Source: CAYJAY01 sp964368445 (GTDB taxonomy: Bacteria > Bacillota > Clostridia > Oscillospirales > Ruminococcaceae). Taken from it: a stretch of DNA of 64,000 nt. This document shows, piece after piece, positions 26,937 to 35,227 of this stretch. The notes under the pieces are model-generated. The model made no database searches and was not told the DNA's origin. It saw only the letters and a list, made by a program, of their open reading frames with translations. The DNA lies in NCBI GenBank assembly GCA_964368445.1, contig CAYJAY010000006.1:1-64000 (forward strand). The letters are read 5' to 3'. The position numbers and the translations under genes were made by a program. The first letter of the stretch is position 1, and every line of letters begins with the position of its first letter.

Positions 26937-27035
26937 GTAGGGATAGGGCTTGTCACTGTCCGAAATGGTAGTGTATTTACTGTTTTTCGGACAACCCTTT
27001 GGGTTGTCGTACAGTCGCAAGGGTTGTCCCTACAT
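26937..27035. repeat. GTAGGG-bounded intergenic element after rnfB
   Basis: The segment begins GTAGGGATAGGGCTTGTC and ends GTTGTCCCTAC. Internal palindromic words are TGTCCGAAA...TTTTTCGGACA and CAACCCTTTGGGTTG. An adjacent unit at 26898-26930 reads GTAGGGAACGACGCC...GTCGTTCC. Terminal inverted GTAGGG/CCCTAC ends recur in several gaps of this window. No reading frame is supported. Confidence 0.65.
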
Positions 27036-27117
27036 TTGTTTGTATTTTTATGCAAAGAAATTATGTTTCGTCATAGCCTTTTCTTGCTTATATTTCATCT
27101 TTAGAAAGTTGTTTATT

Positions 27118-27354
27118 ATGAAAATATATTGGCATAACGGCTGTAAAAATATTATTGGTAAAAATGTGTTGAATTTTAGAAAGCAAAGAGGGTTAACACA
27201 AAAGCAACTTGCGGAAAAGTTGCAACTCATGGGATATGAGTTTTCCGATTTAACAATTTTAAGAATAGAGAACGGAACAAGGTTTGTTCCCGACTATGAA
27301 GTTAAAGCACTTTCAATCGTTTTTAACGTAACATATGAAATGTTGTTTGATTAA
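27118..27354 (+). CDS. XRE-family helix-turn-helix regulator
   Basis: A 78-residue protein consisting almost only of a Cro/CI helix-turn-helix: IIGKNVLNFRKQRGLTQKQL (about 12-31) with the recognition helix around DLTILRIENGTRF (about 43-55). It probably binds DNA as a dimer. Starting at 27118 is favoured because AGAAAG lies about ten bases upstream; longer upstream readings run into a repeat element. It may regulate the lipoprotein gene that starts 138 bases downstream or the Rnf cluster, but no operator can be pointed to. Confidence 0.85.
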   Translation: MKIYWHNGCKNIIGKNVLNFRKQRGLTQKQLAEKLQLMGYEFSDLTILRIENGTRFVPDYEVKALSIVFNVTYEMLFD

Positions 27355-27429
27355 TGCATAGGACAAGCAGAGATAGTTCAACTACTTCATAGTGCAAATT
27401 GTATAAAATTTGCTATAAATTTTCGTTGT

Positions 27430-27459
27430 TTGACACAAAATCTTTTAATATGATATAAT
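27430..27459 (+). promoter_or_regulatory. Consensus sigma-A promoter before the lipoprotein gene
   Basis: TTGACA (27430-27435) and TATAAT (27454-27459), both perfect, with an 18-base spacer. It lies 33 bases upstream of the start at 27493. Confidence 0.85.
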
Positions 27460-27492
27460 AGCATGTATTTCAAAATTAAAGGAGAGAAAACA

Positions 27493-28245
27493 ATGAAAAA
27501 ACTTTTAGCATTACTTTTGGCTTTAATCTTGTGTTTTGCGTTTGTGGCTTGTGGCGACGACGAGGAATATTATGAAGAAGCTGATACAAGCGAAGCAACC
27601 GTTTCCGACTACATCGAAGTTAACTACGAAGGTTTAGCCGGTGTACATGATGTTGAATCAGAGGGAATGACACAAGAAATCGTCGAAGATGACGGTTCTT
27701 TGGTATTTAAGCTTACGTTTATCGACCAACTTCCCGACCCCGAAGCAACAAGACCGTTGATTGAAGACACGATGAGAGCTAACGCCCCGATATATCAAAG
27801 CAACTTTGAAAGCTTAAAAAACATTATCCCAAGCGCAAAGTCGATTATCATCGCGTATTATAACGCAGACGGCGAACTTATTGTCTATTCTGAATATGCC
27901 GGTGCCGCCGCAAGTTATGGAGACGAATCGGTCACCACTATCGAAGCGTTTATCGAATATAACAGAGAGTACTTTTTAAGCAACCGCAGCGCAGAAGAAA
28001 TAGCAATAGTAGACCTTGATTTCTTTGAAGTTGACAACTATCTTGTGTATCAATACACCTTCATCAACGAACTTGCCGACAACAACGCAATGATAGAAAC
28101 TGTTGAAACCACCGATCCTTCGTATGACCAGTACTATCAAGGATTGCTTGAAAGCCTTAGAGTATACGTTCCCGAAGCGGAAGGTATCGCCATTGAATAT
28201 TTCACAAATACGGGCGAATTTTTAACCGCAATCGAATATAACTAA
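27493..28245 (+). CDS. Lipoprotein with duplicated DUF4854-like domain
   Basis: Function unknown. The 250-residue protein has a lipoprotein signal (MKKLLALLLALILCFAFVAC, cysteine near 20). Its mature part contains two similar halves of about 90 residues, each ending in a Y-x-x-x-x-x-L-K/R...P-x-A-x-x-I-x-I-x-Y pattern: FESLKNIIPSAKSIIIAYY near 115 and LLESLRVYVPEAEGIAIEYF near 220. This pattern resembles DUF4854-type lipoproteins of Clostridia (family recollection, not searched). The ATG follows AAAGGAGAG. It has its own strong promoter and terminator, so it is a single-gene unit that may be highly expressed. Confidence 0.82.
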   Translation: MKKLLALLLALILCFAFVACGDDEEYYEEADTSEATVSDYIEVNYEGLAGVHDVESEGMTQEIVEDDGSLVFKLTFIDQLPDPEATRPLIEDTMRANAPIYQSNFESLKNIIPSAKSIIIAYYNADGELIVYSEYAGAAASYGDESVTTIEAFIEYNREYFLSNRSAEEIAIVDLDFFEVDNYLVYQYTFINELADNNAMIETVETTDPSYDQYYQGLLESLRVYVPEAEGIAIEYFTNTGEFLTAIEYN

Positions 28246-28290
28246 TTTTAAATTGATGTGGTTTTACAAAGAACATTAACTAATTGAAAA

Positions 28291-28333
28291 AGCAATAACC
28301 CCCCGCCGATGGCGGGGGGTTATTGCTTTTTTT
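28291..28333. terminator. Bidirectional intrinsic terminator
   Basis: A perfect 17-bp stem (28291-28307 with 28311-28327), GC-rich core CCCCCCGCC, loop GAT, flanked by A and T runs on both sides. It serves the lipoprotein gene on the plus strand and the beta-galactosidase gene on the minus strand. Confidence 0.95.
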
Positions 28334-28352
28334 GCTTGCAAAAATTTCGTTC

Positions 28353-31178
28353 CTAGTTACCCTTAATATAAAAACTTAGCGTTATGTCCTCTTTCGCGGA
28401 GATATGATATTCGCTTTCGACATCTGCCCCCCACGTGTCAATTCCCCCGACGCCGCGCATCTTTGACATTATGCGCACAAAAGTGCGGTTAAATTCCGGA
28501 AGTTCGTTTTGGTGGGTCGCGCTTTCAAGCTCGCCTGTCGAGTTTGGAAGCACCGAAAAATGAAAACTTTCGTCGTTAGGTACAAACGTCAAGCTTCTGC
28601 CATTGTCTTCGTGTAGCTTGAAAAACTTGCTGTATACGTGGCAACCACATTCTTGTGGCACGAGGTAGTTCGGAAGTTTTGTCGTTTCTGTGTGAAAGCC
28701 GTACACCCCGCCTTTATATCGGTCGGGATATGTTTCCCCGCTATACCCTTTGTAGGTATAGCTTTTTATTTTGTCTTGTGTTATAAACTCCAACCCAAAA
28801 AGCGAAAGCAACGGAAGTTTTTCGGTTCCGGCAAATTTAAGGTCGACCTTGATTGTGCCGTCCTTATACACGGTGTACTTAACATATATGTTTGTGACGC
28901 CTAGCGTGTTGTAAACGTACGAAACCGAAACCTCGTCTTTTTTGCTTTTGTCGATTACGGGTTTTGAAACGGCGCTGTATAAATCCGCCGTCTTTAAAAT
29001 CCCGCTTTTTTGTAAGAATTTATTTGCAACGTCGTTTTCTGTCGGAGCTCTGTGCAAGATAGGTTTTGTCTCACGGTATAGCCATTCGTAGCCACAGTAA
29101 ACAAGCGACACAGGGCCTCCCCTAACGTGGGAGAAAACCACCTCAAAGTTCTCGCCATGAACGCCAAAATGAACATCTCCCTCGGCAAATTCAAAACTTT
29201 TAGAGTTATCTATCTCGATAAACTTTTCTTTTTGTTCAAACGCCTTTTGATTTTTACGATCGTGCAACTCTCTTTGTTCCCGAGTGCTATACCAATATTT
29301 AACCTCGCTCATTGCCGGCTTTTCGGTTCTGTCCGCCGCAACTATGCCGTTTCCGCTAAAGTTATAGTCGCTCGGGCGATCACCAAAATCTCCGCCATAG
29401 CAAAGCACCTCTTTGCCGTTTTTCTCGACATATATCGCCTGGTCTATAAAATCCCATATAAATCCGCCTTGATATGACGGGTATTTATCTAAAAATTTTA
29501 TATAGCTTTCCATGCCTCCGAGAGAGTTCCCCATGTTGTGCATATATTCACACAACAAAAATGGTTTTTTACCGTCCGTTTTAAGATATTCCTCGACAGC
29601 TTCGGGATATTCGTACATTCGACTTTCGACGTCGCTTATGTCGTCATACTCCCTGTTCCAAAAACTACCCTCGTAATGGACAACCCTTGTGTCGTCTTTG
29701 CTTCTGAAATAGTCCCCTATCGCGGCTATACATTCGCCGGCATACGCCTCGTTTCCACACGACCACCACAAAATTGACGGGTGGTTTTTGTCCCGCTCGA
29801 ACATCGAAACCGCCCTGTCAACAACACAGTCGCGCCATTCGGGGAAGTTTGCCGGAACGTTCCACGACGGTTCACACAAACCTTGTTTTTGCCAAGAACC
29901 ATGGCTTTCGAGGTTTGTCTCGTCCATCATGGCAATGCCGTTTTGGTCGCAAAGTTCGTACCAACGCGTTTGGTTAGGATAGTGGCTTGTTCTTACCGAT
30001 GTGATGTTGTTTTTCTTTAATATATCAAGGTCAAGAAGCATCTCGTTCTCGCCTATTACCCTGCCCTTTCGCGGGTGCCATTCGTGGCGATTAACGCCGT
30101 TTATAATAATGCGTTTTCCGTTTAGATACATAACGCTGTCTTTAATCTCAAAACGCCTAAACCCTATCGCTTGCGAGACGCATTCTGTAACGTTTTGTTT
30201 GTCGTCTTTAACGGTTAGCCTTAAATCATATAGATACGGTTTACTTATGTCCCAAAGTTTCACGTCGTCAATCGCTATCTTGTCCGCGACAAAATATGCT
30301 ATGTCGTTTTCGCTTTTTTCTTTTTTTGGTTTTGTAAAAAACTTAAATTTGGGGGTTTGTTCAAAGATTAAACCGCCGTTGATATCAAAAAGCTCAAGCG
30401 ATATATTTGGGTCGTTAGTTCCTAAAACCTTAACGTTTATTTCAACCGTCGCCGATTTAAGGTCGTCTGCAACGTTTTGTTTAACCCACAAATCCTCTAT
30501 ATGGATTTTTGGCTTTGCATACAGCACTACATCGCGGAATATCCCCGAAAATCTAAAAAAATCTTGGTCTTCAATCCAAGCGGCGCTACTTCTTTTATAC
30601 ACTTGTACCGCAAGTTTATTATTTAATGGTTTTAAATGCTTTGTCAAATCAAAATGTGACGGGGTGAAACTGTCCTCGGAATATCCGATAAACTCGCCGT
30701 TAACCCAAAGACAAAACGCCTGTTCCACTCCGCAAAAGTTAACGCAAACCGCCTTATCGGAAAAAGTTTCAGGTAGGTCAAAAAACGTTACGTAGTTGAT
30801 AACGGCATTGTTTTCAAGATCAATGACAGGGGGGCGCAAAAACTTTCTTCCGTCCCACGGATAGTTTGTGTTTACATATTGTATTTTGTCAAAGCCTTCT
30901 GTTTCGACATGTGCCGGAACGTTTATCGTGTCAAAATCCGAAACGTCATAATCGTTTTTATAAAAATCAGACGGAGCGGTTTCAAGGTTTTTTGAAAACC
31001 TAATCTTCCAAACACCGTTTAAGCTTTTATAAAGCGTTTTATCATTAGATTTAAGCGTTTGTAAGTCTTCAAAAAAAACATGATCTGAAACTGCGTCCAA
31101 CCTGTTTAGTTTGAAAAATGTTGGGTCTAAAAGCCACTTTTCAATAGTTTGTTTGTCTGGGGTTTGAAGTTTATCCAT
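28353..31178 (-). CDS. lacZ: Beta-galactosidase, LacZ-type (GH2)
   Basis: Hydrolyses terminal beta-galactosides such as lactose. The 941-residue protein has the LacZ layout: sugar-binding and immunoglobulin-like domains, a TIM-barrel with VRTSHYPNQTRWYELCDQNG (about 399-418), the acid/base glutamate in WWSCGNEAYAGE (about 474-485) and the nucleophile glutamate in LLCEYMHNMGN (about 550-560), then a C-terminal small-chain domain (about 690-941). There is no signal peptide, so it is cytoplasmic. The ATG has GAGG upstream. No permease or LacI regulator is adjacent, so substrate import depends on genes elsewhere. Confidence 0.95.
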   Translation of the reverse strand: MDKLQTPDKQTIEKWLLDPTFFKLNRLDAVSDHVFFEDLQTLKSNDKTLYKSLNGVWKIRFSKNLETAPSDFYKNDYDVSDFDTINVPAHVETEGFDKIQYVNTNYPWDGRKFLRPPVIDLENNAVINYVTFFDLPETFSDKAVCVNFCGVEQAFCLWVNGEFIGYSEDSFTPSHFDLTKHLKPLNNKLAVQVYKRSSAAWIEDQDFFRFSGIFRDVVLYAKPKIHIEDLWVKQNVADDLKSATVEINVKVLGTNDPNISLELFDINGGLIFEQTPKFKFFTKPKKEKSENDIAYFVADKIAIDDVKLWDISKPYLYDLRLTVKDDKQNVTECVSQAIGFRRFEIKDSVMYLNGKRIIINGVNRHEWHPRKGRVIGENEMLLDLDILKKNNITSVRTSHYPNQTRWYELCDQNGIAMMDETNLESHGSWQKQGLCEPSWNVPANFPEWRDCVVDRAVSMFERDKNHPSILWWSCGNEAYAGECIAAIGDYFRSKDDTRVVHYEGSFWNREYDDISDVESRMYEYPEAVEEYLKTDGKKPFLLCEYMHNMGNSLGGMESYIKFLDKYPSYQGGFIWDFIDQAIYVEKNGKEVLCYGGDFGDRPSDYNFSGNGIVAADRTEKPAMSEVKYWYSTREQRELHDRKNQKAFEQKEKFIEIDNSKSFEFAEGDVHFGVHGENFEVVFSHVRGGPVSLVYCGYEWLYRETKPILHRAPTENDVANKFLQKSGILKTADLYSAVSKPVIDKSKKDEVSVSYVYNTLGVTNIYVKYTVYKDGTIKVDLKFAGTEKLPLLSLFGLEFITQDKIKSYTYKGYSGETYPDRYKGGVYGFHTETTKLPNYLVPQECGCHVYSKFFKLHEDNGRSLTFVPNDESFHFSVLPNSTGELESATHQNELPEFNRTFVRIMSKMRGVGGIDTWGADVESEYHISAKEDITLSFYIKGN

Positions 31179-31301
31179 AAAAATATCCTCTTTATTTTTT
31201 TGATCGCCAGTATATAGAATACGATAAAAAGTTTTAAATTACAACTTATTTTTATTAATTTCCTCTTTAAAAAATTCTAACCCATTTACGCCTTTTAAAG
31301 C

Positions 31302-31330
31302 TTTTCAGCGGTTGACATATATAGTATAAT
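31302..31330 (+). promoter_or_regulatory. Possible promoter before the S41-like gene
   Basis: TATAAT (31325-31330) has TTTTCA 17 bases upstream (31302-31307). A perfect TTGACA also lies at 31312-31317, but only 7 bases away from the -10, so it cannot pair with it. The remaining bases between the divergent genes at 31178 and 31491 show nothing else. Confidence 0.45.
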
Positions 31331-31490
31331 AGAATTTAACACAAACAATCATAAAACACATTAATTAAAAAGACTTCGCCAACTGTCGACCCCAATAAAA
31401 AATCTACAGTCGCAAACCTTGGCGGCGTATAAGTTTAAAAATAAGCTTTTAAACCACAGTGGCTTGAAAGAAAAGGAGCTTTGCATACAT

Positions 31491-32693
31491 ATGAATAAAA
31501 GAATCACGGTTGGAGTTGCGGTTTCGATTATCTTTATCGCGATAGCGATGACGTTCACCGCAACGATGATCTTTTCTATGGGCCTTTTCGACTCTAAGGT
31601 CGAAGGATTCAAAACACGTTCAACCCTTTACACAAAACTAACCGAGATAGACACGGTCGTTAGACAAAACTTCTTTTATGACATAAACGAAAGTCAATTG
31701 TTTGACGAGGTTTCGGCAGGATATATCTCGGGGATAGACGACCAAAACACTATCTACCTTACGGCGCTTGACGTCGAAGACTTTGAAGCGGCGGCGTCCG
31801 GAACGATAGTTTCGGTGGGTATTGAATGTTTGCCGTCGTCCGACGGATATCTTAACATTAATCGGGTCATCGAAAACTCTCCGGCGGCACAAGCAGGGCT
31901 TGTTGTTGGGGATACGATTGTCGAGATAGCCGGAATACCGGTAACCGACATTCCTTTCGAGGAAGCTAACGACTATCTCTATGGCGTTGAGGGCACAAGG
32001 GTTTCGGTAACCTATCGTCGAGACGCAGTCGAATACACCGTTGATCTTGCGCAAACGTCGTTCGACGCCGAGTCGGTAACCGGATTTTTGCGGGACGACA
32101 ACCTATATTACATAAGCATCAACCATTTCAACGACACGGCGATTGCACAGTTTGAATATGAAATTTTGTCGGCACGTTCCAAAGCGGCGGAAGGCCTTAT
32201 AATCGACGTTCGCGACACCGCCGGCGGAAACAGCTTTAACGCGATAGCCGAGATGGTAAACATGGTTTTACCTGCCGGCAAAACCATAACAGCCGAGTTT
32301 AAAAACAACGAAGTTAGGGCGCTTTCAACCTCGGACGAAGAGGTGTTGTCGTTGCCGCTTGTCGTGCTTGTAAACAAACAGACGACGGGATATGCCGAAG
32401 TTTTTGCACAAACCCTTAAAGATTCCGCAACGTCATGTGAAATCATCGGAAACACGACGGCGGGACAGGGCAAATATAGCCAAGTTTTTGAGTTTGCGGA
32501 CGGTTCCGGCATCTATCTCACGGTTGGTAGGTTTCTAACCGCCACAGGCGAAACTATCGACGAACTTGGCGTTACGCCAAGCTTTGAAATCGACGCGTTC
32601 GAAGGCTTTGTTCGTAGCGACAGCCCAACCGAAGACGGCGATGTCCAATTTAAACGCGCGGTCGACATTCTTACTTCTATGGTTAAAACGTAA
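31491..32693 (+). CDS. S41/CtpA-like PDZ protein lacking the catalytic dyad
   Basis: Built like a C-terminal processing peptidase: one N-terminal membrane segment (about 8-32), a PDZ domain (about 115-190, with NRVIENSPAAQAGLVVGDTI), then the S41 core (about 205-365). In active enzymes the core holds SASASE and a lysine in T-x-GKG. Here the matching segment is QTTGYAE, with Gly 300 at the serine position, and TAGQGKYSQ has Gln at the lysine position. It therefore looks like a pseudoprotease of 400 residues, probably anchored and facing outward. The ATG is preceded by AAAAGGAG. A distant, differently arranged dyad cannot be excluded. Confidence 0.85.
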   Translation: MNKRITVGVAVSIIFIAIAMTFTATMIFSMGLFDSKVEGFKTRSTLYTKLTEIDTVVRQNFFYDINESQLFDEVSAGYISGIDDQNTIYLTALDVEDFEAAASGTIVSVGIECLPSSDGYLNINRVIENSPAAQAGLVVGDTIVEIAGIPVTDIPFEEANDYLYGVEGTRVSVTYRRDAVEYTVDLAQTSFDAESVTGFLRDDNLYYISINHFNDTAIAQFEYEILSARSKAAEGLIIDVRDTAGGNSFNAIAEMVNMVLPAGKTITAEFKNNEVRALSTSDEEVLSLPLVVLVNKQTTGYAEVFAQTLKDSATSCEIIGNTTAGQGKYSQVFEFADGSGIYLTVGRFLTATGETIDELGVTPSFEIDAFEGFVRSDSPTEDGDVQFKRAVDILTSMVKT

Positions 32694-32711
32694 TAATACT
32701 ACTTTTCCTTA

Positions 32712-32796
32712 AAATGTAGAGGCGGTCCTGCGTGAGAGCCCGAAACCTTGGATTTACCATTGATTTCGGGCGAACACATAGGTTCGCCCCTACAGT
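32712..32796. repeat. GTAGAGGCG...CGCCCCTAC intergenic element
   Basis: An 80-base segment bounded by TGTAGAGGCGG and its near complement CGCCCCTACA, with an internal pair GCCCGAAA...TTTCGGGC. It lies between the convergent S41-like and ribU genes. It may fold in RNA, but no T-run follows. Confidence 0.6.
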
Positions 32797-32860
32797 TTTT
32801 GTGCATTATGATAATTTCGTCTCAGCCTCTTTTAATCTATTATTTATATACCCTAAACTG

Positions 32861-33403
32861 CTATTTCCCCCAGTATTTGCTCACAGTTTTGTAAACCAAA
32901 AAGACTATACACGAGTTAATCGTCGCCTTGATTACGTTAAACGGAATAATTATAGGCACTATGAGTTTCGCCACCTCTTCGCGCGGCATGCCGGTAAAGA
33001 CGGGGGTTAAAATATAGTTCCATATAACCATCGCAACAACCATTGCAACGCTTCCAAGGACGAGCGCTATGACCGCGCCTTTTTTTGTTTTATTTTTTTT
33101 GTACACCATTCCGGCAACCACGCTTAACGCGCCTGTTGAAACAAGGTGCATAAATATCCCGATTACGCCGGAACCGCTACTTACGGTAAATCCTTGTATG
33201 ACGCTTACAACAGCCGTTATAACCACACCCCAAAAAGAACCGTACAAAAACGTTCCTATTAAAATTGGCACCGACGACGGATCATACTCGAGAAACGGCG
33301 CGGCGGGAAAAAGCGGAAATCTGACAAGCAACATCAACACCAACGACAAAGCGCTCAACATTCCAAGCCGTGCTAGACGTTTTATGTTTAATTTATTTTT
33401 CAT
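32861..33403 (-). CDS. ribU: Riboflavin ECF transporter S component
   Basis: Substrate-binding membrane subunit of an energy-coupling-factor importer for riboflavin. The 180-residue protein has about six membrane segments, an N-terminal basic stretch with LARLGMLSALSLVLM (about 9-23), and EYDPSSVPILIGTFLYG (about 39-55), the signature region of RibU proteins. The FMN riboswitch and attenuator just upstream confirm the substrate. The ECF ATPases and T subunit are not in this window and are presumably shared ones elsewhere. The start is an ATG with AAAGGA upstream. Confidence 0.95.
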   Translation of the reverse strand: MKNKLNIKRLARLGMLSALSLVLMLLVRFPLFPAAPFLEYDPSSVPILIGTFLYGSFWGVVITAVVSVIQGFTVSSGSGVIGIFMHLVSTGALSVVAGMVYKKNKTKKGAVIALVLGSVAMVVAMVIWNYILTPVFTGMPREEVAKLIVPIIIPFNVIKATINSCIVFLVYKTVSKYWGK

Positions 33404-33525
33404 TTTTTATAATCGTCCTTTCTTGACAAACCTTAACGTTTTGGGCAGTTTTACATAAAGCAAATACAAACCACGAAGATTTTAAACGCAAAACTCGCCG
33501 TTAACAACTACTTTCACGTTTAAAT

Positions 33526-33559
33526 AAAAACAGCCCCCAAAGCAGTTCATGCTTCGGGG
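33526..33559 (-). terminator. Attenuator terminator of the FMN riboswitch
   Basis: On the minus strand: CCCCGAAGCA (33559-33550), loop, TGCTTTGGGG (33543-33535 region), ten pairs including one G-U, followed by GGCTGTTTTTA. It lies between the FMN aptamer and ribU, the usual place for a ligand-controlled terminator. Confidence 0.88.
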
Positions 33560-33634
33560 ACACGTTACAAAAAAGCAAATTAAAAGAAAAATCAAACAAT
33601 GCAAAAAACATCTGTTTCTTGCTTCTTTTTCTTT

Positions 33635-33762
33635 CAGTTTCTTTCCTCCGGACTATACCGTCGGCATCGGATTTAAACCGAATTCCTGCACTACGCTCGC
33701 GGGCTTGTCGTTACAAAACGCTTCACCGCCGGTGGGGAAACACTCCCCGCCCCGAAACTATT
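33635..33762 (-). promoter_or_regulatory. FMN riboswitch (RFN element)
   Basis: Read on the minus strand, the conserved RFN blocks appear in order: TTTCGGGGCGGGG, CCCCACCGGCGGTGAAG, AAGCCCGCGAGCG, GGTTTAAATCCGATGCCGAC, GGTATAGTCCGGA and GAAACTG. The outermost stem is AGTTTC (near 33760) with GAAACT (near 33638). FMN binding is expected to favour the terminator at 33526-33559 and shut off ribU. Conservation with the known family is strong in every block. Confidence 0.97.
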
Positions 33763-33773
33763 GTTATTTATAA

Positions 33774-33868
33774 ATAATCTTCACCTGCGGTGAAGCTATT
33801 GGAAATACTACTTGTCGAACTTCGTTCACCATTTTGCACCATTGGTGCAAAAACCATAGTATTTCAAG
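33774..33868. repeat. 95-bp palindromic interspersed repeat, copy 1
   Basis: Starts with ATAATCTTCACCTGCGGTGA and ends with TAGTATTTC. Internal hairpins: CTTCACCTGCGGTGAAG and TTTTGCACCATTGGTGCAAAA; the outer AAATACTA pairs with TAGTATTT. An inverted copy, differing at scattered positions that mostly keep pairing, is at 48108-48204. It lies downstream of kynU and upstream of the riboswitch. Confidence 0.88.
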
Positions 33869-33934
33869 TTTCATCTAATTATAAACTATCTTTGTTAAAA
33901 AATCAACAATTTCAATTATTTTTTATTGAAAAAT

Positions 33935-35200
33935 TTAAGCAACCGTTCCGGCTTTGTTGGAAAACTTCTCATATTGTTTCGTTTCCATTATATCAACCAA
34001 AATTTCAACAACTCTATACACATCTTCAAACGATACATAAAGCGCGGCGGGACAAAGGCGAATTATGTCTGGGTGTCGAAAATCGGGCACAACCCCTTTG
34101 CTTTTTAACGCGGCGTTTATTCTAATCGCGTCGCTGTGGCGCAACGCAACATGTCCCCCACGAGAGTTGTCTTGTTTTGGATTTGCTATCGAAAAACCGT
34201 ATTGTGTAAGTTTTTGTTGGATAAGTTCGGACAAAAACTCGGTTAATGCAAGGGATTTTTCGCGAATGTTTTGTATACCGGCTTCCGCAAATATTTTAAG
34301 GCTAGCTTCGATTGGCGCCATCGAAAGAATCGGCTGTGTTCCGGTCTGCCAAGCTCCGGCGTATTCGGAAGATTTGAAATCGGGCAAAAGTTCAAACTGA
34401 ACGCTTTTGTCGTTTCCGTGCCATCCGAGAAGACCCGGTTGTTTTTTGAAATGTCTTTTGTTTATGTAAAGTCCGGCTATCGCCCCGGGGCCACCGTTTA
34501 GATATTTATAGTTACACCAAACCGCAAAATCGGGGTCGATGTCTTTGAAATCGTGCGGAACAGAACCTATCGAATGACAAAGATCAAAGCCCACGATAAT
34601 TCCGCGTTGTTTCGCCGCTTGCGATATCTTTTTCATGTCAACGAGTTGCGACGTGCGGTATAACACCGACGGCAACATAACTATACAAACGTCGTCTGTC
34701 ATCGCGTCTATGATGTCATCTTCGTATATAAAGTCTCCGTCGCGGCTTTCAACCGTTTTAAGTGCTTTGTGTGGGTCTAGGCCTTTGAGCGCTATCTGGC
34801 TTTGAATAGCGTAACGGTCGGTCGGAAAGTTAAGGTCATCCACAAGGATTTTGTTTCGTTTTTCTGTCGGATTGTAAAACGTCGCGATAGCAGAATGTAT
34901 ATTAAGCGTGGTGTTTGCACACACCGTGACCTCGTCGCTGTCGGCGTTTATAAGCGGCGCTAGAAGTGCCCCAAGGCGGTCTTGATATGTAAAATAATTC
35001 GCTTGGCTGTCGGTCCAAAGGTCTATTCCGAGAGTCTTCCAATCGTTAAGCGCTTTAAGAACCTGCTGTTCGGCATCTTTTGTACAAAGGCCTAGCGAGT
35101 TTCCGTCGAAGTATAGCGTATTTTTTGGTATAAAAAAACGTTCCTTAAACGACGACAAAATATCGGCGCTGTCTAGTTCTCGTGCTTTTTCAAGTGACAT
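33935..35200 (-). CDS. kynU: Kynureninase
   Basis: PLP enzyme cleaving kynurenine to anthranilate and alanine. The 421-residue protein shows DDLNFPTDRYAIQSQ (about 115-129), a cofactor-binding HSIG region in GFDLCHSIGSVPHDF (about 206-220), and the Schiff-base lysine in WCNYKYLNGGPGAIAG (about 230-245). The C-terminal PDFRHPDIIRLCPAALYVS (about 377-395) is typical. The length is normal. No other kynurenine-pathway or tryptophan gene is adjacent. Since the oxygen-dependent upstream steps are unlikely in an anaerobe, it probably scavenges kynurenine made by a host or other microbes. Confidence 0.93.
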   Translation of the reverse strand: MSLEKARELDSADILSSFKERFFIPKNTLYFDGNSLGLCTKDAEQQVLKALNDWKTLGIDLWTDSQANYFTYQDRLGALLAPLINADSDEVTVCANTTLNIHSAIATFYNPTEKRNKILVDDLNFPTDRYAIQSQIALKGLDPHKALKTVESRDGDFIYEDDIIDAMTDDVCIVMLPSVLYRTSQLVDMKKISQAAKQRGIIVGFDLCHSIGSVPHDFKDIDPDFAVWCNYKYLNGGPGAIAGLYINKRHFKKQPGLLGWHGNDKSVQFELLPDFKSSEYAGAWQTGTQPILSMAPIEASLKIFAEAGIQNIREKSLALTEFLSELIQQKLTQYGFSIANPKQDNSRGGHVALRHSDAIRINAALKSKGVVPDFRHPDIIRLCPAALYVSFEDVYRVVEILVDIMETKQYEKFSNKAGTVA

Positions 35201-35227
35201 TATTAATTCTCCCTTATGTAAAATGTG

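Noticed and set aside
31312..31330. Perfect TTGACA plus TATAAT as the promoter of the S41-like gene
   Set aside because: The spacer is only 7 bases, too short for sigma-A; an alternative -35 at 31302 gives 17.
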